Part shown: piece by piece, positions 23,674 through 35,424 of the stretch
How positions within the stretch are numbered: the first letter of the stretch is position 1
How the letters are laid out: each line of letters begins with the position of its first letter
Assembly: GCA_947447225.1 (NCBI GenBank)
Contig: CANFJV010000006.1
Coordinates: 1-40,059 of the forward strand
DNA from: Acidimicrobiaceae bacterium
Lineage (GTDB): Bacteria > Actinomycetota > Acidimicrobiia > Acidimicrobiales > RAAP-2
Length of the DNA: 40,059 nucleotides
Reading direction: 5' to 3'
Program-made: the position numbers and the translations under genes
Notes under the pieces: model-generated
What the model was told of the DNA's origin: nothing
What the model saw: the letters and a program-made list of their open reading frames with translations, nothing else
Databases searched by the model: none

Positions 23674-23862
23674 TCACACGTTTCGGCGCGAAATAATCCA
23701 TAATTCTGGCAACAACCGGCGCTTGCCGTTCGCGGTGCTCGACGCACAGACGATTCACATAGCGACCAAGAATTAAAGGCCGGGCGGAGCAGCAATGCAG
23801 TGGTGGTGCGCGTCTTGCCACCGTCGTCAAGTTGGACAAGCCCTTTCGGGCAGACTGTAGTT

Positions 23863-25227
23863 ATGGCGTACATCTCTACCAATCCCACCACCGGCGACGT
23901 TGTTGCAACGTTTGAGAACCACACCGAATCAGAAGTCGAAGCGCGAGTTGCCCTCGCGGCGAAGACGTTTTTGACCTACCGCACGACAAGTTTCGAAGAC
24001 CGTGCGATGTGGATGCGAACGGCGGCAGAGATCTTTGAAGGTGAACTGCCCAACATTGCCCAGGTCTTGACCGAAGAAATGGGAAAGACCTTCAATGCAG
24101 CTCGTGGCGAAGTTATGAAGTGCGCCATGACCATGCGCTACTACGCCGAACACGCGGAAGAGATGCTGAAAGAAGAAGCCATTGCTTCTGCTGCGTCGCG
24201 CTCGGGCGTTCGCTACGACCCGCTCGGTGTGGTGCTCGCGGTGATGCCCTGGAACTTCCCCCTTTGGCAGGTTGTTCGCTTTGCTGCACCTGCGCTCATG
24301 GCGGGAAATGTTGGATTGCTGAAGCACGCGTCAAACGTTCCGCGCGCCGCGCTTTTGCTTGAAGATGCCTTTCGGCGGGCGGGCTTCCCCGATGGTTGCT
24401 TCACCAATTTGTTCTTGCCGGCAAGTCGAGTTGCGGCGCTCATTGGCGATGACCGAGTGGCGGCAGTCACGCTGACTGGCAGCGAAGCAGCTGGCCAATC
24501 TGTCGCAGCAGCGGCTGGTCATTCGCTCAAGAAGTGTGTACTTGAGCTCGGTGGATCGGATCCGTTCATTGTGGCGGACTCGGCTGATCTCGACCGAGCG
24601 GTGCCAATGGCAGTGACGGGACGGGTGCAAAACAACGGACAAAGTTGCATCGCAGCAAAGCGCTTCTTGGTCGTTGAAAGCCGTTACGAGGAATTTCTCG
24701 CTCGTTTTTCGGCTGAAATGGATGCACTCGTTGTTGGTGACCCCATGGACCCCGCAACTGGCGTCGGCCCACTGGTATCGGCCCAGCAGCGTGACGAAAT
24801 TGCCGAGCAAGTTGCTGATGCAATTGCCAAAGGAGCGGTCGTTCATGCCGGCGGGACCGTCGTTGATGGTCCAGGGTTCTTTTACCGACCAACGGTGCTT
24901 ACCAAGGTCGATGCTTCGATGCGTGCGGGTTGCGAAGAACTCTTCGGGCCAGTTGCGGTGGTCGAGCAAGTCCGCGACCTTGACCATGCCATTGAAGTTG
25001 CCAATGCAACGCCGTGGGGCCTTGGCGCATCGGTGTGGGCAAATGATCAACTCGAACAAGAACGAGCAATTGCTGGCATTGAAGCGGGAATGGTCTTTGT
25101 GAATGCGATTGTGGCCTCGACGCCTGAGCTTCCCTTTGGTGGCATCAAGCGTTCGGGTTATGGCCGCGAACTTTCGAGTGTGGGTATTCGAGAGTTCTGC
25201 AACGCCAAGACCGTGTTCGTCCAGTAG
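23863..25227 (+). CDS. gabD1: NAD(P)-dependent succinate-semialdehyde dehydrogenase, GabD1-type
   Basis: A 454-residue aldehyde dehydrogenase. General base Glu228 is in LELGGSDPF, catalytic Cys262 in [12 protein letters not shown]. The substrate-tunnel and cofactor stretches [26 protein letters not shown] and [15 protein letters not shown] match mycobacterial GabD1 closely (recalled, not searched). It oxidises succinate semialdehyde to succinate and so would finish GABA degradation begun by the PuuA/PuuD-like pair about 4 kb upstream; no GABA transaminase is seen in between. The start is ATG 23863 (MAYIST). CAGACT lies 6 nt before it, an imperfect version of the leaderless -10. A GTG at 23800 would add 21 residues of unlikely composition. 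Cysteine desulfurase begins 6 nt after the stop. Confidence 0.9.
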   Translation: MAYISTNPTTGDVVATFENHTESEVEARVALAAKTFLTYRTTSFEDRAMWMRTAAEIFEGELPNIAQVLTEEMGKTFNAARGEVMKCAMTMRYYAEHAEEMLKEEAIASAASRSGVRYDPLGVVLAVMPWNFPLWQVVRFAAPALMAGNVGLLKHASNVPRAALLLEDAFRRAGFPDGCFTNLFLPASRVAALIGDDRVAAVTLTGSEAAGQSVAAAAGHSLKKCVLELGGSDPFIVADSADLDRAVPMAVTGRVQNNGQSCIAAKRFLVVESRYEEFLARFSAEMDALVVGDPMDPATGVGPLVSAQQRDEIAEQVADAIAKGAVVHAGGTVVDGPGFFYRPTVLTKVDASMRAGCEELFGPVAVVEQVRDLDHAIEVANATPWGLGASVWANDQLEQERAIAGIEAGMVFVNAIVASTPELPFGGIKRSGYGRELSSVGIREFCNAKTVFVQ

Positions 25228-25233
25228 CACTGC

Positions 25234-26403
25234 GTGGCGTATTTCGATCACGCTGCGGCGACGCCCGTTCGCCTTGAAGTCCTTGAAGCCGTTGCGCCGC
25301 TACTCACGACCGCTTATGCCAATCCTTCCGCTGGGCATGGGCAAGGCCGTGAAGCCCGGGCGATTTTGGATGATGCTCGCGAGGAGATTGCCCATCTTCT
25401 TGGCGCACTTCCCGGCGAGCTCATTTTCACTAGTGGCGGGACGGAATCGGATAACTGGGCGGTTGCGGGAACACTCGAGCGAGGACGACGAGAAGGTCGT
25501 GGTCGCGCCGTTGTGTCGTCCATTGAACACAAAGCGGTCTTAGAAGCAGCAGAGCGCGCCACGGGGCGCAGTGGGGAACTCTCGCTGGTGGAGCCAAATG
25601 AGTACGGTGAAGTCACTGCTGAGGCGGTGGCTCAGCACCTGGGCGACGACGTCGCCCTCGTGTCAATCATGACGGCAAACAATGAAATCGGCGTGATGAA
25701 CGACCTTGTCGACATTGCTCGGGCGGTGCGCCGTAATGCGGCGCATGCCGTGATCCACAGTGATGCCGTTCAGTCAGCACCTTGGTGTGATCTGCAAGAG
25801 GTGACTCGTGCCGTTGACCTTTTGACCGTGTCAAGCCACAAACTCGGTGGCCTGAAAGGCACTGGGGTCCTTATTGTCAAAGAAGCCGTTCGTCTCGATC
25901 CCCTCGTCGTTGGCGGTGCGCAAGAACTCGGACGCCGTGCAGGGACGCAAGATTGCCTCGGTGCCATGGCGATGGCGGTTGCACTTCGCTGTGCCGTGCG
26001 AGATCGTGATCTCGACGTGGCTCGGGTGAGCGGACTTCGCGATGGGTTTCTTTCGGGTCTTGTGGCGCTTGGCGCAGTCGTCACCGCAAGTGGCGTGCGG
26101 GTACTTCCCGGCCATGCCCACGTTTCTTTTCCTGGCCTTTTGACTGATGAACTGCTCGTTGGTTTTGATCGGGCTGGTCTTGCTGCTTCTGCCGGGGCAA
26201 GTTGTGCGAGTGGCGCCACGGAATTGAGCCATGTCGTTACCGCCCTCAAGCGAGAAGAAGCAGTCGGCAAAGGCATTGTGCGATTTAGTTTGGGCCGGAC
26301 TACAACTCAAACAGACGTTGCCGACGCACTTGAAATTATTCGACGGGTGCTCGACCTTCTTGGCGGGGTTCGTTCGACATCTGCCACCGGCCTGCTTGAC
26401 TGA
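25234..26403 (+). CDS. Cysteine desulfurase (NifS/IscS family)
   Basis: A 389-residue class V aminotransferase-fold enzyme. YFDHAAATP opens the protein, TSGGTESDNWAV (66-77) and SIEHKAV bind PLP and substrate, HSDAVQ is at 175-180, the PLP Lys is 203 in SSHKLGGLKG, and the persulfide Cys is 324 in GASCASGATELSHV. It mobilises sulfur from cysteine as an enzyme-bound persulfide. mnmA follows 4 bp after the stop and needs exactly such a persulfide donor, so supply to tRNA thiolation is the likely job; there are no isc or suf scaffold genes nearby. GTG start 6 nt after the gabD1 stop, without a clear ribosome binding site, so it probably depends on coupled translation. Confidence 0.93.
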   Translation: MAYFDHAAATPVRLEVLEAVAPLLTTAYANPSAGHGQGREARAILDDAREEIAHLLGALPGELIFTSGGTESDNWAVAGTLERGRREGRGRAVVSSIEHKAVLEAAERATGRSGELSLVEPNEYGEVTAEAVAQHLGDDVALVSIMTANNEIGVMNDLVDIARAVRRNAAHAVIHSDAVQSAPWCDLQEVTRAVDLLTVSSHKLGGLKGTGVLIVKEAVRLDPLVVGGAQELGRRAGTQDCLGAMAMAVALRCAVRDRDLDVARVSGLRDGFLSGLVALGAVVTASGVRVLPGHAHVSFPGLLTDELLVGFDRAGLAASAGASCASGATELSHVVTALKREEAVGKGIVRFSLGRTTTQTDVADALEIIRRVLDLLGGVRSTSATGLLD

Positions 26404-26407
26404 GCAG

Positions 26408-29511
<3,104 letters not shown>

Positions 29512-29549
29512 CGGTCCGAAACGTCCCACCAACGCGCCCTCGCACTCTG

Positions 29550-29555
29550 TAGCGT
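29550..29555 (+). promoter_or_regulatory. -10 element for the PASTA pseudokinase gene
   Basis: TAGCGT 10 nt before the ATG at 29566, giving a leader of only about 3-4 nt. It is a near-leaderless variant of the window's common promoter. Confidence 0.45.
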
Positions 29556-29565
29556 AAGAAGCACT

Positions 29566-31623
29566 ATGCCAACCCCTAGCGACGCCATCGGAACGATGCT
29601 CGACGGTCGCTATCGACTCGTCGCGCTCTTAGGAAGTGGGGCACACGCCTCGACCTATCTCGGCGATGACGTCTCCTTGCAACGCCAAGTTGCTGTTCGC
29701 GTCCTCAACGAAGAATTCGCCAGCGATCAAAGTTTCCGGGAGCGGTTCGCGGCAGAAGCTCGAGCAATTGCTGGCCTCAGCCACCCGTCGATTCTTCGGG
29801 TTTATGACTGGTCCGATGACCCAGAACATGCCTTTGTCGTCCTCGAGTACGTCCAAGGTGGGTCACTTCGAACCTTGCTCAACCTTCATGGAATGTTAAG
29901 TGTGAGCCAAGTGGTTGCCATTGGCATTCAGGCAGCCCGAGCACTTGCCTCGGCTCATGCTTCGGGGATCACGCATGGCGCCATGAAGCCGGCCAATTTG
30001 CTTTTTGATGCTGATGATCGACTGCGGCTCACCGACTTCAGTCCAATTGAAGGGCCAAAAGATCCCTTTGCCGTTGGTGCATCTGCACTCGACGCCGACC
30101 GCGCTCGCTACGCCTCACCGGAAGAAGCACTCGGTGCTCCCGTTGACCAGCGGGCTGACGTGTATGCCCTTGCCCTTGTGCTGTATGAAGCAGCAACGGG
30201 TTCACTGCCCTTTGAAGCGAGTTCTCCCATTGCCACATTGATGGCTCGCGTTGGCATGGCGCTGCCACATCATCCAGCGCTTGGACCACTTGACCAGATC
30301 TTGGCCTACGCCGCTGCGCCCGATCCTGATGCGCGCATTGATGCCACGACCTTGGCAGATCGCCTTGAAGCGGTTGCCGCAACCATTGTTCCGCCAGGTC
30401 CACTCAATCCGGCCGCTCGACCAACGCCGACCCTGTCGAGCGAAGGTACAACGGTCATGGTGGCGCCAACCTTTGGCATTGCCGATGCCCCGGTGACGTC
30501 CACGCCAACGGGCACTACTGCAGCGGTGGCGACGACGGTCCTTGGCGCAACAACGATTGGCTTTACTGCGCCGTCCGCGTCAGAGCTCACTGGTGCGGTT
30601 CCTGCAGTAACAACGACGGCGTTCCAAGCAACCGGTGTTTTGACGGCTCCACAAGGAACGGTCTTTGGTGAGACAACGAACGTTGGCAACGATGCCAACG
30701 CGACCGAAGACTTCTTTGAAGAGGAGAACCGAAGGCGTTGGCTGTGGTGGGTACTCGCAGCAATTCTCGTCTTCGCCTTGGCCGCAGGTGGAACCTACGC
30801 CGTGCTGCAGAACCTCAAAAAGGTCGATGTGGCGGTGCCGGGCGTCGTTGGAGATTCAAAAGAACAAGCAGCCAGTGCACTTGGCATTGCCCAGCTAACG
30901 GTGACCTACGCATCGGGCAGCTACTCGGTGACGATCCCGAAAGACCAAGTCATTGCGCAAGACCCGGCCCCGGGAACCATGGCGAAACAAGGAAGTGCCG
31001 TGACACTTCGCCTGTCGCTTGGACCGCCGCTTGTGACGGTTCCGGCAGTACTTGGACTGAGCTGCACGGCGGCCGAAGACAAATTGGCCACTGCATTGTT
31101 GTCCTCGTCATGTCCAACGTCGGCTGCGACGTATTCCGCCACGATTCCTCCTGGTCAAGTGGTGAGTTACAGCGTTGATGGGGTGACCAATCCAGCATCG
31201 GTTCCACAGGGTGCAGTGGTGCTCTTGTCGGTGTCAAGTGGCACTGCGCCAACGGCGGTGCCAAACGTTGCCGGCCAAACCGAAGCTGCGGCCAAAGCCA
31301 CCTTGACTGCTGCTGGTTTCACGGTGACGGTTGGGTCGGAGTACTCGAGCACGGTTGCCATCAATTCGGTGACTCGGACAATGCCTGCAGCTGGCAGTGC
31401 CTTGTCATCAGGCTCCGCAATCACGATCTACTTATCGACTGGGCCTGCGCCGGTCACGGTGCCAAACCTGGTTGGAAAGTCTGGCCCTGATGCGGTGAAG
31501 GCCTTGTCCGACCTCGGCTTGTCACCAAATGTGATTGGCACGGGATCTGCCGTGTCGATCCAAGACATCCCCGCTGGCACCACCGTTCCCGCCGGCACCA
31601 CCGTGACGGTGACGCTCGCATGA
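29566..31623 (+). CDS. Membrane Ser/Thr pseudokinase with four extracellular PASTA domains
   Basis: A 685-residue PknB-like protein. The kinase-like domain (about 15-275) has a degenerate Gly loop GSGAHAS. Arg45 replaces the ATP-binding Lys (VAVRVL). The catalytic loop is HGAMKPANLL (137-146), so the HRD Asp is Ala139 while Lys141 and Asn144 remain. DFS (157-159) replaces DFG. Glu64, SPEEA and DVYALALVLYEAATG are kept. Two essential residues are therefore lost. A Thr/Ala-rich linker (280-380) precedes a transmembrane helix (about 392-410) and four PASTA repeats (about 422-486, 489-558, 562-627, 629-685). PASTA domains sense peptidoglycan or lipid II. Likely a non-catalytic envelope sensor or scaffold. 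Near-leaderless start; the next gene overlaps by 4 bp. Confidence 0.88.
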   Translation: MPTPSDAIGTMLDGRYRLVALLGSGAHASTYLGDDVSLQRQVAVRVLNEEFASDQSFRERFAAEARAIAGLSHPSILRVYDWSDDPEHAFVVLEYVQGGSLRTLLNLHGMLSVSQVVAIGIQAARALASAHASGITHGAMKPANLLFDADDRLRLTDFSPIEGPKDPFAVGASALDADRARYASPEEALGAPVDQRADVYALALVLYEAATGSLPFEASSPIATLMARVGMALPHHPALGPLDQILAYAAAPDPDARIDATTLADRLEAVAATIVPPGPLNPAARPTPTLSSEGTTVMVAPTFGIADAPVTSTPTGTTAAVATTVLGATTIGFTAPSASELTGAVPAVTTTAFQATGVLTAPQGTVFGETTNVGNDANATEDFFEEENRRRWLWWVLAAILVFALAAGGTYAVLQNLKKVDVAVPGVVGDSKEQAASALGIAQLTVTYASGSYSVTIPKDQVIAQDPAPGTMAKQGSAVTLRLSLGPPLVTVPAVLGLSCTAAEDKLATALLSSSCPTSAATYSATIPPGQVVSYSVDGVTNPASVPQGAVVLLSVSSGTAPTAVPNVAGQTEAAAKATLTAAGFTVTVGSEYSSTVAINSVTRTMPAAGSALSSGSAITIYLSTGPAPVTVPNLVGKSGPDAVKALSDLGLSPNVIGTGSAVSIQDIPAGTTVPAGTTVTVTLA

Positions 31624-31904
31624 CCTGTTTGTTGTGTGAGGCCGCCCGGATTACCACCTGGCACTACGAAGATGATCACTGCTGGGTTGCGGACTGTGAA
31701 GTCTGCGATGTCCCCATGGTGGTGTGGAAGGGCCATAGCCCAACTCCTCCTGAGGACATCGTCGAGCACATGGTTGCCCGACTGACAGAAGTTGCTGACC
31801 AGGTCCTTGGCGACACGCCGTACCGAGTCGATCGCGTCATGCGGCAGATCCCGGACCATTTCCACGCCCATGCCCGCACGTCATCGTGGTGGTTCAAGGT
31901 CTAG
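31620..31904 (+). CDS. Small Cys/His-rich protein, HIT-like ending
   Basis: A 94-residue protein. CLLC (Cys3, Cys6) and CEVC (Cys26, Cys29) could bind zinc as a ribbon. The C-terminus holds MRQIPDHFHAHAR, with His80, His82 and His84 spaced like the histidine triad of HIT proteins but in a much shorter chain. CWVADCEVCDVPMVVWKGH resembles the start of HIT hydrolases. I recall similar actinobacterial proteins only as hypothetical ones. It overlaps the pseudokinase stop by 4 bp (ATGA), so it is translated from the same mRNA and may act with it. Catalytic activity on a nucleotide is possible but not shown. Confidence 0.7.
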   Translation: MTCLLCEAARITTWHYEDDHCWVADCEVCDVPMVVWKGHSPTPPEDIVEHMVARLTEVADQVLGDTPYRVDRVMRQIPDHFHAHARTSSWWFKV

Positions 31905-31935
31905 CTGCCCTCGCGCCACCTTCAGCCTCGCGGCC

Positions 31936-31941
31936 TAGGAT
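31936..31941 (+). promoter_or_regulatory. -10 element for SDR-MFS operon
   Basis: TAGGAT 30 nt before the SDR ATG, followed by the ribosome binding site GAGGAGAG. Confidence 0.45.
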
Positions 31942-31971
31942 GTGAACAACATCGAGGCAGAGGAGAGTCCC

Positions 31972-32850
31972 ATGGGCGCACTTGACGGTCGGGTAGCAAT
32001 CATCACTGGTGCAGGTCGAGGCATTGGCCGCGAGCACGCGCTGTTGTTCGCAAGCGAAGGGGCAAAGCTCGTCATCAACGATCTTGGCGGTGCGGTTGAC
32101 GGTTCGGGTGACGACCGCGGCGCGGCGCAACAAGTTGCGGACGAAATCGTTGCCCTCGGTGGCGAAGCGATTGCCAACACTGACGACATTGCCTCCTGGG
32201 ATGGTGGCAAGCGCCTAATTGACCAGGCCATTGAGCACTTTGGCGATCTGCACGTATTAGTCAACAATGCCGGCATCTTGCGCGACCGCGTGCTCATCAA
32301 CATGTCAGAAGACGACTGGGACTCGGTCATTCACGTCCACTTGAAGGGTCACTTCGTGCCTACCCGTCACGCTGCCGCTTACTGGCGTGAGCAGACGAAG
32401 AATGGCAAAGACGTCAAGGCCAGCGTCATCAACACGTCGTCAACCTCGGGCCTTATTGGCAACCCAGGTCAGTCCAACTACGGCGCAGCGAAGTCCGGAA
32501 TTGCCTCGTTTTCGCTCATCATCGCAGAAGAGCTCAAGCGCTATGGCGTGCGCGTCAACGCCATTGCACCTGCTGCTCGTACTCGGATGACTGAGTCGAC
32601 ACCAGGTCTCGCCGACATTGTTGCCGCTCCTACTGATGGCGCGACCTTCGATGCGTGGGACCCTGCAAACGTCTCACCACTCGTTGCCTACCTTGCGACC
32701 GAATCGTGCCCCGCAACTGGTCGAGTGTTCTTCGTCCAAGGCGGCACCGTTCGTGCGTTTGAAAACTGGTCGATGACTGACCGGATTGAAAAGGACGACC
32801 GCTGGACCGTGGCCGAGTTGCAAACCGAGATGGCCAAGCTTCAAGCGTGA
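31972..32850 (+). CDS. Short-chain dehydrogenase/reductase
   Basis: A 292-residue classical SDR. The cofactor motif TGAGRGIG is at 12-19, NNAG at 98-101, and the catalytic residues are Ser157 (NTSSTSG), Tyr170 and Lys174 (SNYGAAKSG). NDLGGAVDG after beta-2, with an acidic residue, suggests NAD preference. The sequence resembles the dehydrogenase part of peroxisomal multifunctional enzyme type 2 and actinobacterial homologues acting on 3-hydroxyacyl-CoA or steroids, so a lipid alcohol is the likely substrate (inference). Start at ATG 31972 with ribosome binding site GAGGAGAG. It overlaps the MFS transporter gene by 4 bp (GTGA), so export or import of a related compound is conceivable. Confidence 0.88.
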   Translation: MGALDGRVAIITGAGRGIGREHALLFASEGAKLVINDLGGAVDGSGDDRGAAQQVADEIVALGGEAIANTDDIASWDGGKRLIDQAIEHFGDLHVLVNNAGILRDRVLINMSEDDWDSVIHVHLKGHFVPTRHAAAYWREQTKNGKDVKASVINTSSTSGLIGNPGQSNYGAAKSGIASFSLIIAEELKRYGVRVNAIAPAARTRMTESTPGLADIVAAPTDGATFDAWDPANVSPLVAYLATESCPATGRVFFVQGGTVRAFENWSMTDRIEKDDRWTVAELQTEMAKLQA

Positions 32851-34469
32851 GCGAGGACGACGCGTCCTCCCCTCAGGAGCACCACCGAGCATCGGTCGAC
32901 AACCCAGACGACCTCTTTAACGCCACCAAAGATCCTGGAGCAAGTGCGCTCGGTGGCGCGGGCACTGAAGCAGCAACAGACCTGCCGTGGTTTGAGTTGC
33001 TTCGCCATCGTGTTGGCGTGCGCGCCGCAAAGAGTCCGAAATATCAGTGGTGGGTCTTGCGCTCGCTGCTTGCTGGACTGCTCGCGCTCAACTTCACCTT
33101 CACGGTCTTCAACATTGTTCTGCTGAAAGTCAGTAACGACTTCCACACCTCAACAACGGTGCTTGGCTGGACGCTTACCGGACCGTTGCTTGCCTTTGGG
33201 TTGGCAGCACCAATTTTCGGTCGAGCAAGTGACGTGTTTGGCCATCGTCGGCTCTACTTGTTTGGGCTGATGGGCGCCATGGTGTCCGCAGTGCTGACCT
33301 CATTTGCGGTCAACGCGCCAATGCTCATTGCGGCGCGGACCTTAGATGGCATTCAAGGTGCGGCCACGGCAACGGCCTCTATGGCGCTCATCAACAAGGT
33401 CTTTGCCAAAGAAGACCGAGTGAAAGCCCTTGGTTGGTGGTCACTTATTGGCGCAGGTGGACCAGTCGTCGGCATCACGGTTGGAGCGCCAGTGATTGTT
33501 GCCGTGGGCTGGCGCGGGTTGTTCTGGGTGCAACTGATCTTGCTGGCAATTGCCTATGCCGTGGTGTCGACCATCATTCCAAAGTCCATCGACAAAAAGA
33601 GCGAAGGAGCAAAAGAGATCTCGTGGGCGGGGATGGACTGGATTGGCAACTGGTCACTAATGGCTGCGGTGCTTGGCACCATGCTTGGCCTCACGATGTT
33701 GGAGCATCACGCCGTAACCTCACCGCTTGAATTGACGCTGTTTGGCATTGGGCTCCTCGGTGCGGTGGTGTTTGTGTATCAGCTCACCCATTCTCCTCAT
33801 CCGCTCATCCCGAAGCGCTACTTCACCACTCGGAACTTTGTGTTCCCCATGGTGATTCGCTCTACTGCAAACTTTGCCTACTTCTCCGGTTTTGTGTTGT
33901 TTCCGATTTTGATGTCGGTTGTCTACCAAGCATCGACCGCCCAAATCGGCATCTACTCAATTCCTCGACCAATTGTCTTTGCCATTGCGTCGCCCATTGC
34001 GGGTTACGCCGCGGTCAAATTTGGTGAACGTTCCACCACGATTCTCGGTTCGCTCGCGCTGTTTGGTTCACTTGCGGTCTTTGCCTTTGCCGCTGCTGGG
34101 ACTCCGGTGTGGGTATTGATGGTGGGTCTCGGCCTGTCAGGAATCGGCATGGGCATGGCCATGCCGGCGACCTCGGCCACCATGGCCAATGAGGTCGAAG
34201 AGCATGAATATGGCGTGATGTCTGCTGCCGGGCTTATTGCCACCCAAGTGGGTGAAGTAGCCGGCATCACCATTGTGATGGCGATCCAAGCAGCCAAACA
34301 GCGCGCCCTTCCCGCCCATCCGACCCAAAGTCAGTTGGTCTCGACCTTTACCTTGCCCTTCATCATCGCTGGAGCAATGGCGGCAATTGGTGTGGTGGCC
34401 TCGCTGTTCATGCGATCCATGGATCGCTCGAAGCCAGCACACCTAGAAGAGCCCTCGGTCGAGTTTTAA
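32847..34469 (+). CDS. MFS transporter, DHA2-like (drug/H+ antiporter type)
   Basis: A 540-residue major facilitator. An acidic cytoplasmic N-terminus of about 70 residues precedes many hydrophobic helices. The loop 2-3 signature is present as GRASDVFGHRRLYLFG. A helix-rich mid part has GWWSLIGAGGPVVGITVGAPVIVAVGWR, the motif-C-like antiporter stretch, and GWRGLFWVQ follows as in DHA2 drug exporters. The length suits 14 membrane spans. The substrate is unknown. Translation is coupled to the SDR gene by a GTGA overlap. The TAA stop interlocks with the stop of the convergent aminopeptidase gene (TTAA at 34466-34469), leaving no room for a terminator. Confidence 0.86.
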   Translation: MSEDDASSPQEHHRASVDNPDDLFNATKDPGASALGGAGTEAATDLPWFELLRHRVGVRAAKSPKYQWWVLRSLLAGLLALNFTFTVFNIVLLKVSNDFHTSTTVLGWTLTGPLLAFGLAAPIFGRASDVFGHRRLYLFGLMGAMVSAVLTSFAVNAPMLIAARTLDGIQGAATATASMALINKVFAKEDRVKALGWWSLIGAGGPVVGITVGAPVIVAVGWRGLFWVQLILLAIAYAVVSTIIPKSIDKKSEGAKEISWAGMDWIGNWSLMAAVLGTMLGLTMLEHHAVTSPLELTLFGIGLLGAVVFVYQLTHSPHPLIPKRYFTTRNFVFPMVIRSTANFAYFSGFVLFPILMSVVYQASTAQIGIYSIPRPIVFAIASPIAGYAAVKFGERSTTILGSLALFGSLAVFAFAAAGTPVWVLMVGLGLSGIGMGMAMPATSATMANEVEEHEYGVMSAAGLIATQVGEVAGITIVMAIQAAKQRALPAHPTQSQLVSTFTLPFIIAGAMAAIGVVASLFMRSMDRSKPAHLEEPSVEF

Positions 34470-35422
34470 GTCGCCTCGCCAAGCCAAGCAATGAGCGAGC
34501 CAAGTGCGTCGCCAAATCCTCGGCCAGAACCATGTCCGGCGTCATCAACGAGTTCAAGCGTGGCCTCAGGCCAGACGTCTACGAGCTGCGTCGAGGTACT
34601 GACGGGACTCGAGATATCGAGGCGACCAACGACAAGTCGTCCAGGGATTCCTCGCAGACGGGTGGCGTTGTTGATCAAGTCATCATGACCAAACGCGGTG
34701 GCATTTCGCCAGTAGTGCGTAACGAGCGTGGCAAAGCGGACCGCAAAGGCCGCATCGCGAAACAGCGGATTTGCTTTCGGTCCTGTGGCCAAAGAGACGT
34801 GAGCTTCTTCCCAGTCACACCATGCCCGGGCTGCACGCTGGCGCTCGTGCTCCTCTGACGTCCCCAGCCACTCGGCATACGAATCCACCATGCGAGGGCG
34901 TGTAAATGCGACCGGAACGGCGTCACGAAATGCGGCGAATTCTCGTGGAAATACCGGCTCAATGGTCTCGGTCATCCACGCAACTTCTTTGGCCGACGTC
35001 GTCGTCACAAGGCCGAGTCCAAGGCGCGTGACGCGCTCAGGGTGAGCTTCGGCATAGGCCAAGGCCAACGTCGTGCCCCACGAGAGCCCGAGTACCGCCC
35101 AACGCTCAATACCTGCTGCTTCACGCAAACGTTCGATATCGGCCACCAAGTTGGCCGTTGTTTGAGTAGAAAGGTCGTGGTCGGAGGCTTCTGCCAAGGG
35201 ACGACTCCGCCCAGATCCGCGCTGGTCAAGCAAGTACGCAGTCGTCGACGTTGGATCAAACATCTTGCGTTGATTGATGGAACAACCAGAACCCGGCCCG
35301 CCGTGGAGATACACGAGCGGCGTTGGGCCGGTGCCGACGGCCTCGGCGTAAAGCTCATGGCCGTCGTTGGTGCGAATCGAGAAGACCGCAGTTGGCTCAA
35401 CTGCGTCGACCTGGTGGCTCAC
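34466..35422 (-). CDS. Prolyl aminopeptidase (proline iminopeptidase), alpha/beta hydrolase
   Basis: A 318-residue S33 peptidase. It has the oxyanion loop HGGPGSG (40-46), DQRGSGRS (66-73), the nucleophile elbow GLSWGTTLALAYA with Ser114, and the histidine end DDAGHGSG; the acidic residue is probably in GRLDISSPVS. SINQRKMFDP and YLLDQRGSGRS are typical of proline iminopeptidases, which release N-terminal proline from peptides. It is cytoplasmic, with no signal peptide. GTG start 2 nt after the stop of the SCP2-domain gene, so both are co-transcribed. No functional link between a peptidase and a sterol-carrier protein is evident. Confidence 0.88.
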   Translation of the reverse strand: MSHQVDAVEPTAVFSIRTNDGHELYAEAVGTGPTPLVYLHGGPGSGCSINQRKMFDPTSTTAYLLDQRGSGRSRPLAEASDHDLSTQTTANLVADIERLREAAGIERWAVLGLSWGTTLALAYAEAHPERVTRLGLGLVTTTSAKEVAWMTETIEPVFPREFAAFRDAVPVAFTRPRMVDSYAEWLGTSEEHERQRAARAWCDWEEAHVSLATGPKANPLFRDAAFAVRFATLVTHYWRNATAFGHDDLINNATRLRGIPGRLVVGRLDISSPVSTSTQLVDVWPEATLELVDDAGHGSGRGFGDALGSLIAWLGEAT

Positions 35423-35424
35423 GG

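Noticed and set aside
23606-23839. Minus-strand frame of 77 codons in the gap before gabD1
   Set aside because: It starts at TTG without a ribosome binding site or correctly spaced -10, and overlaps the end of the 132-residue gene. A TACAGT on that strand is the mirror of bases next to the gabD1 start and sits at the wrong distance.
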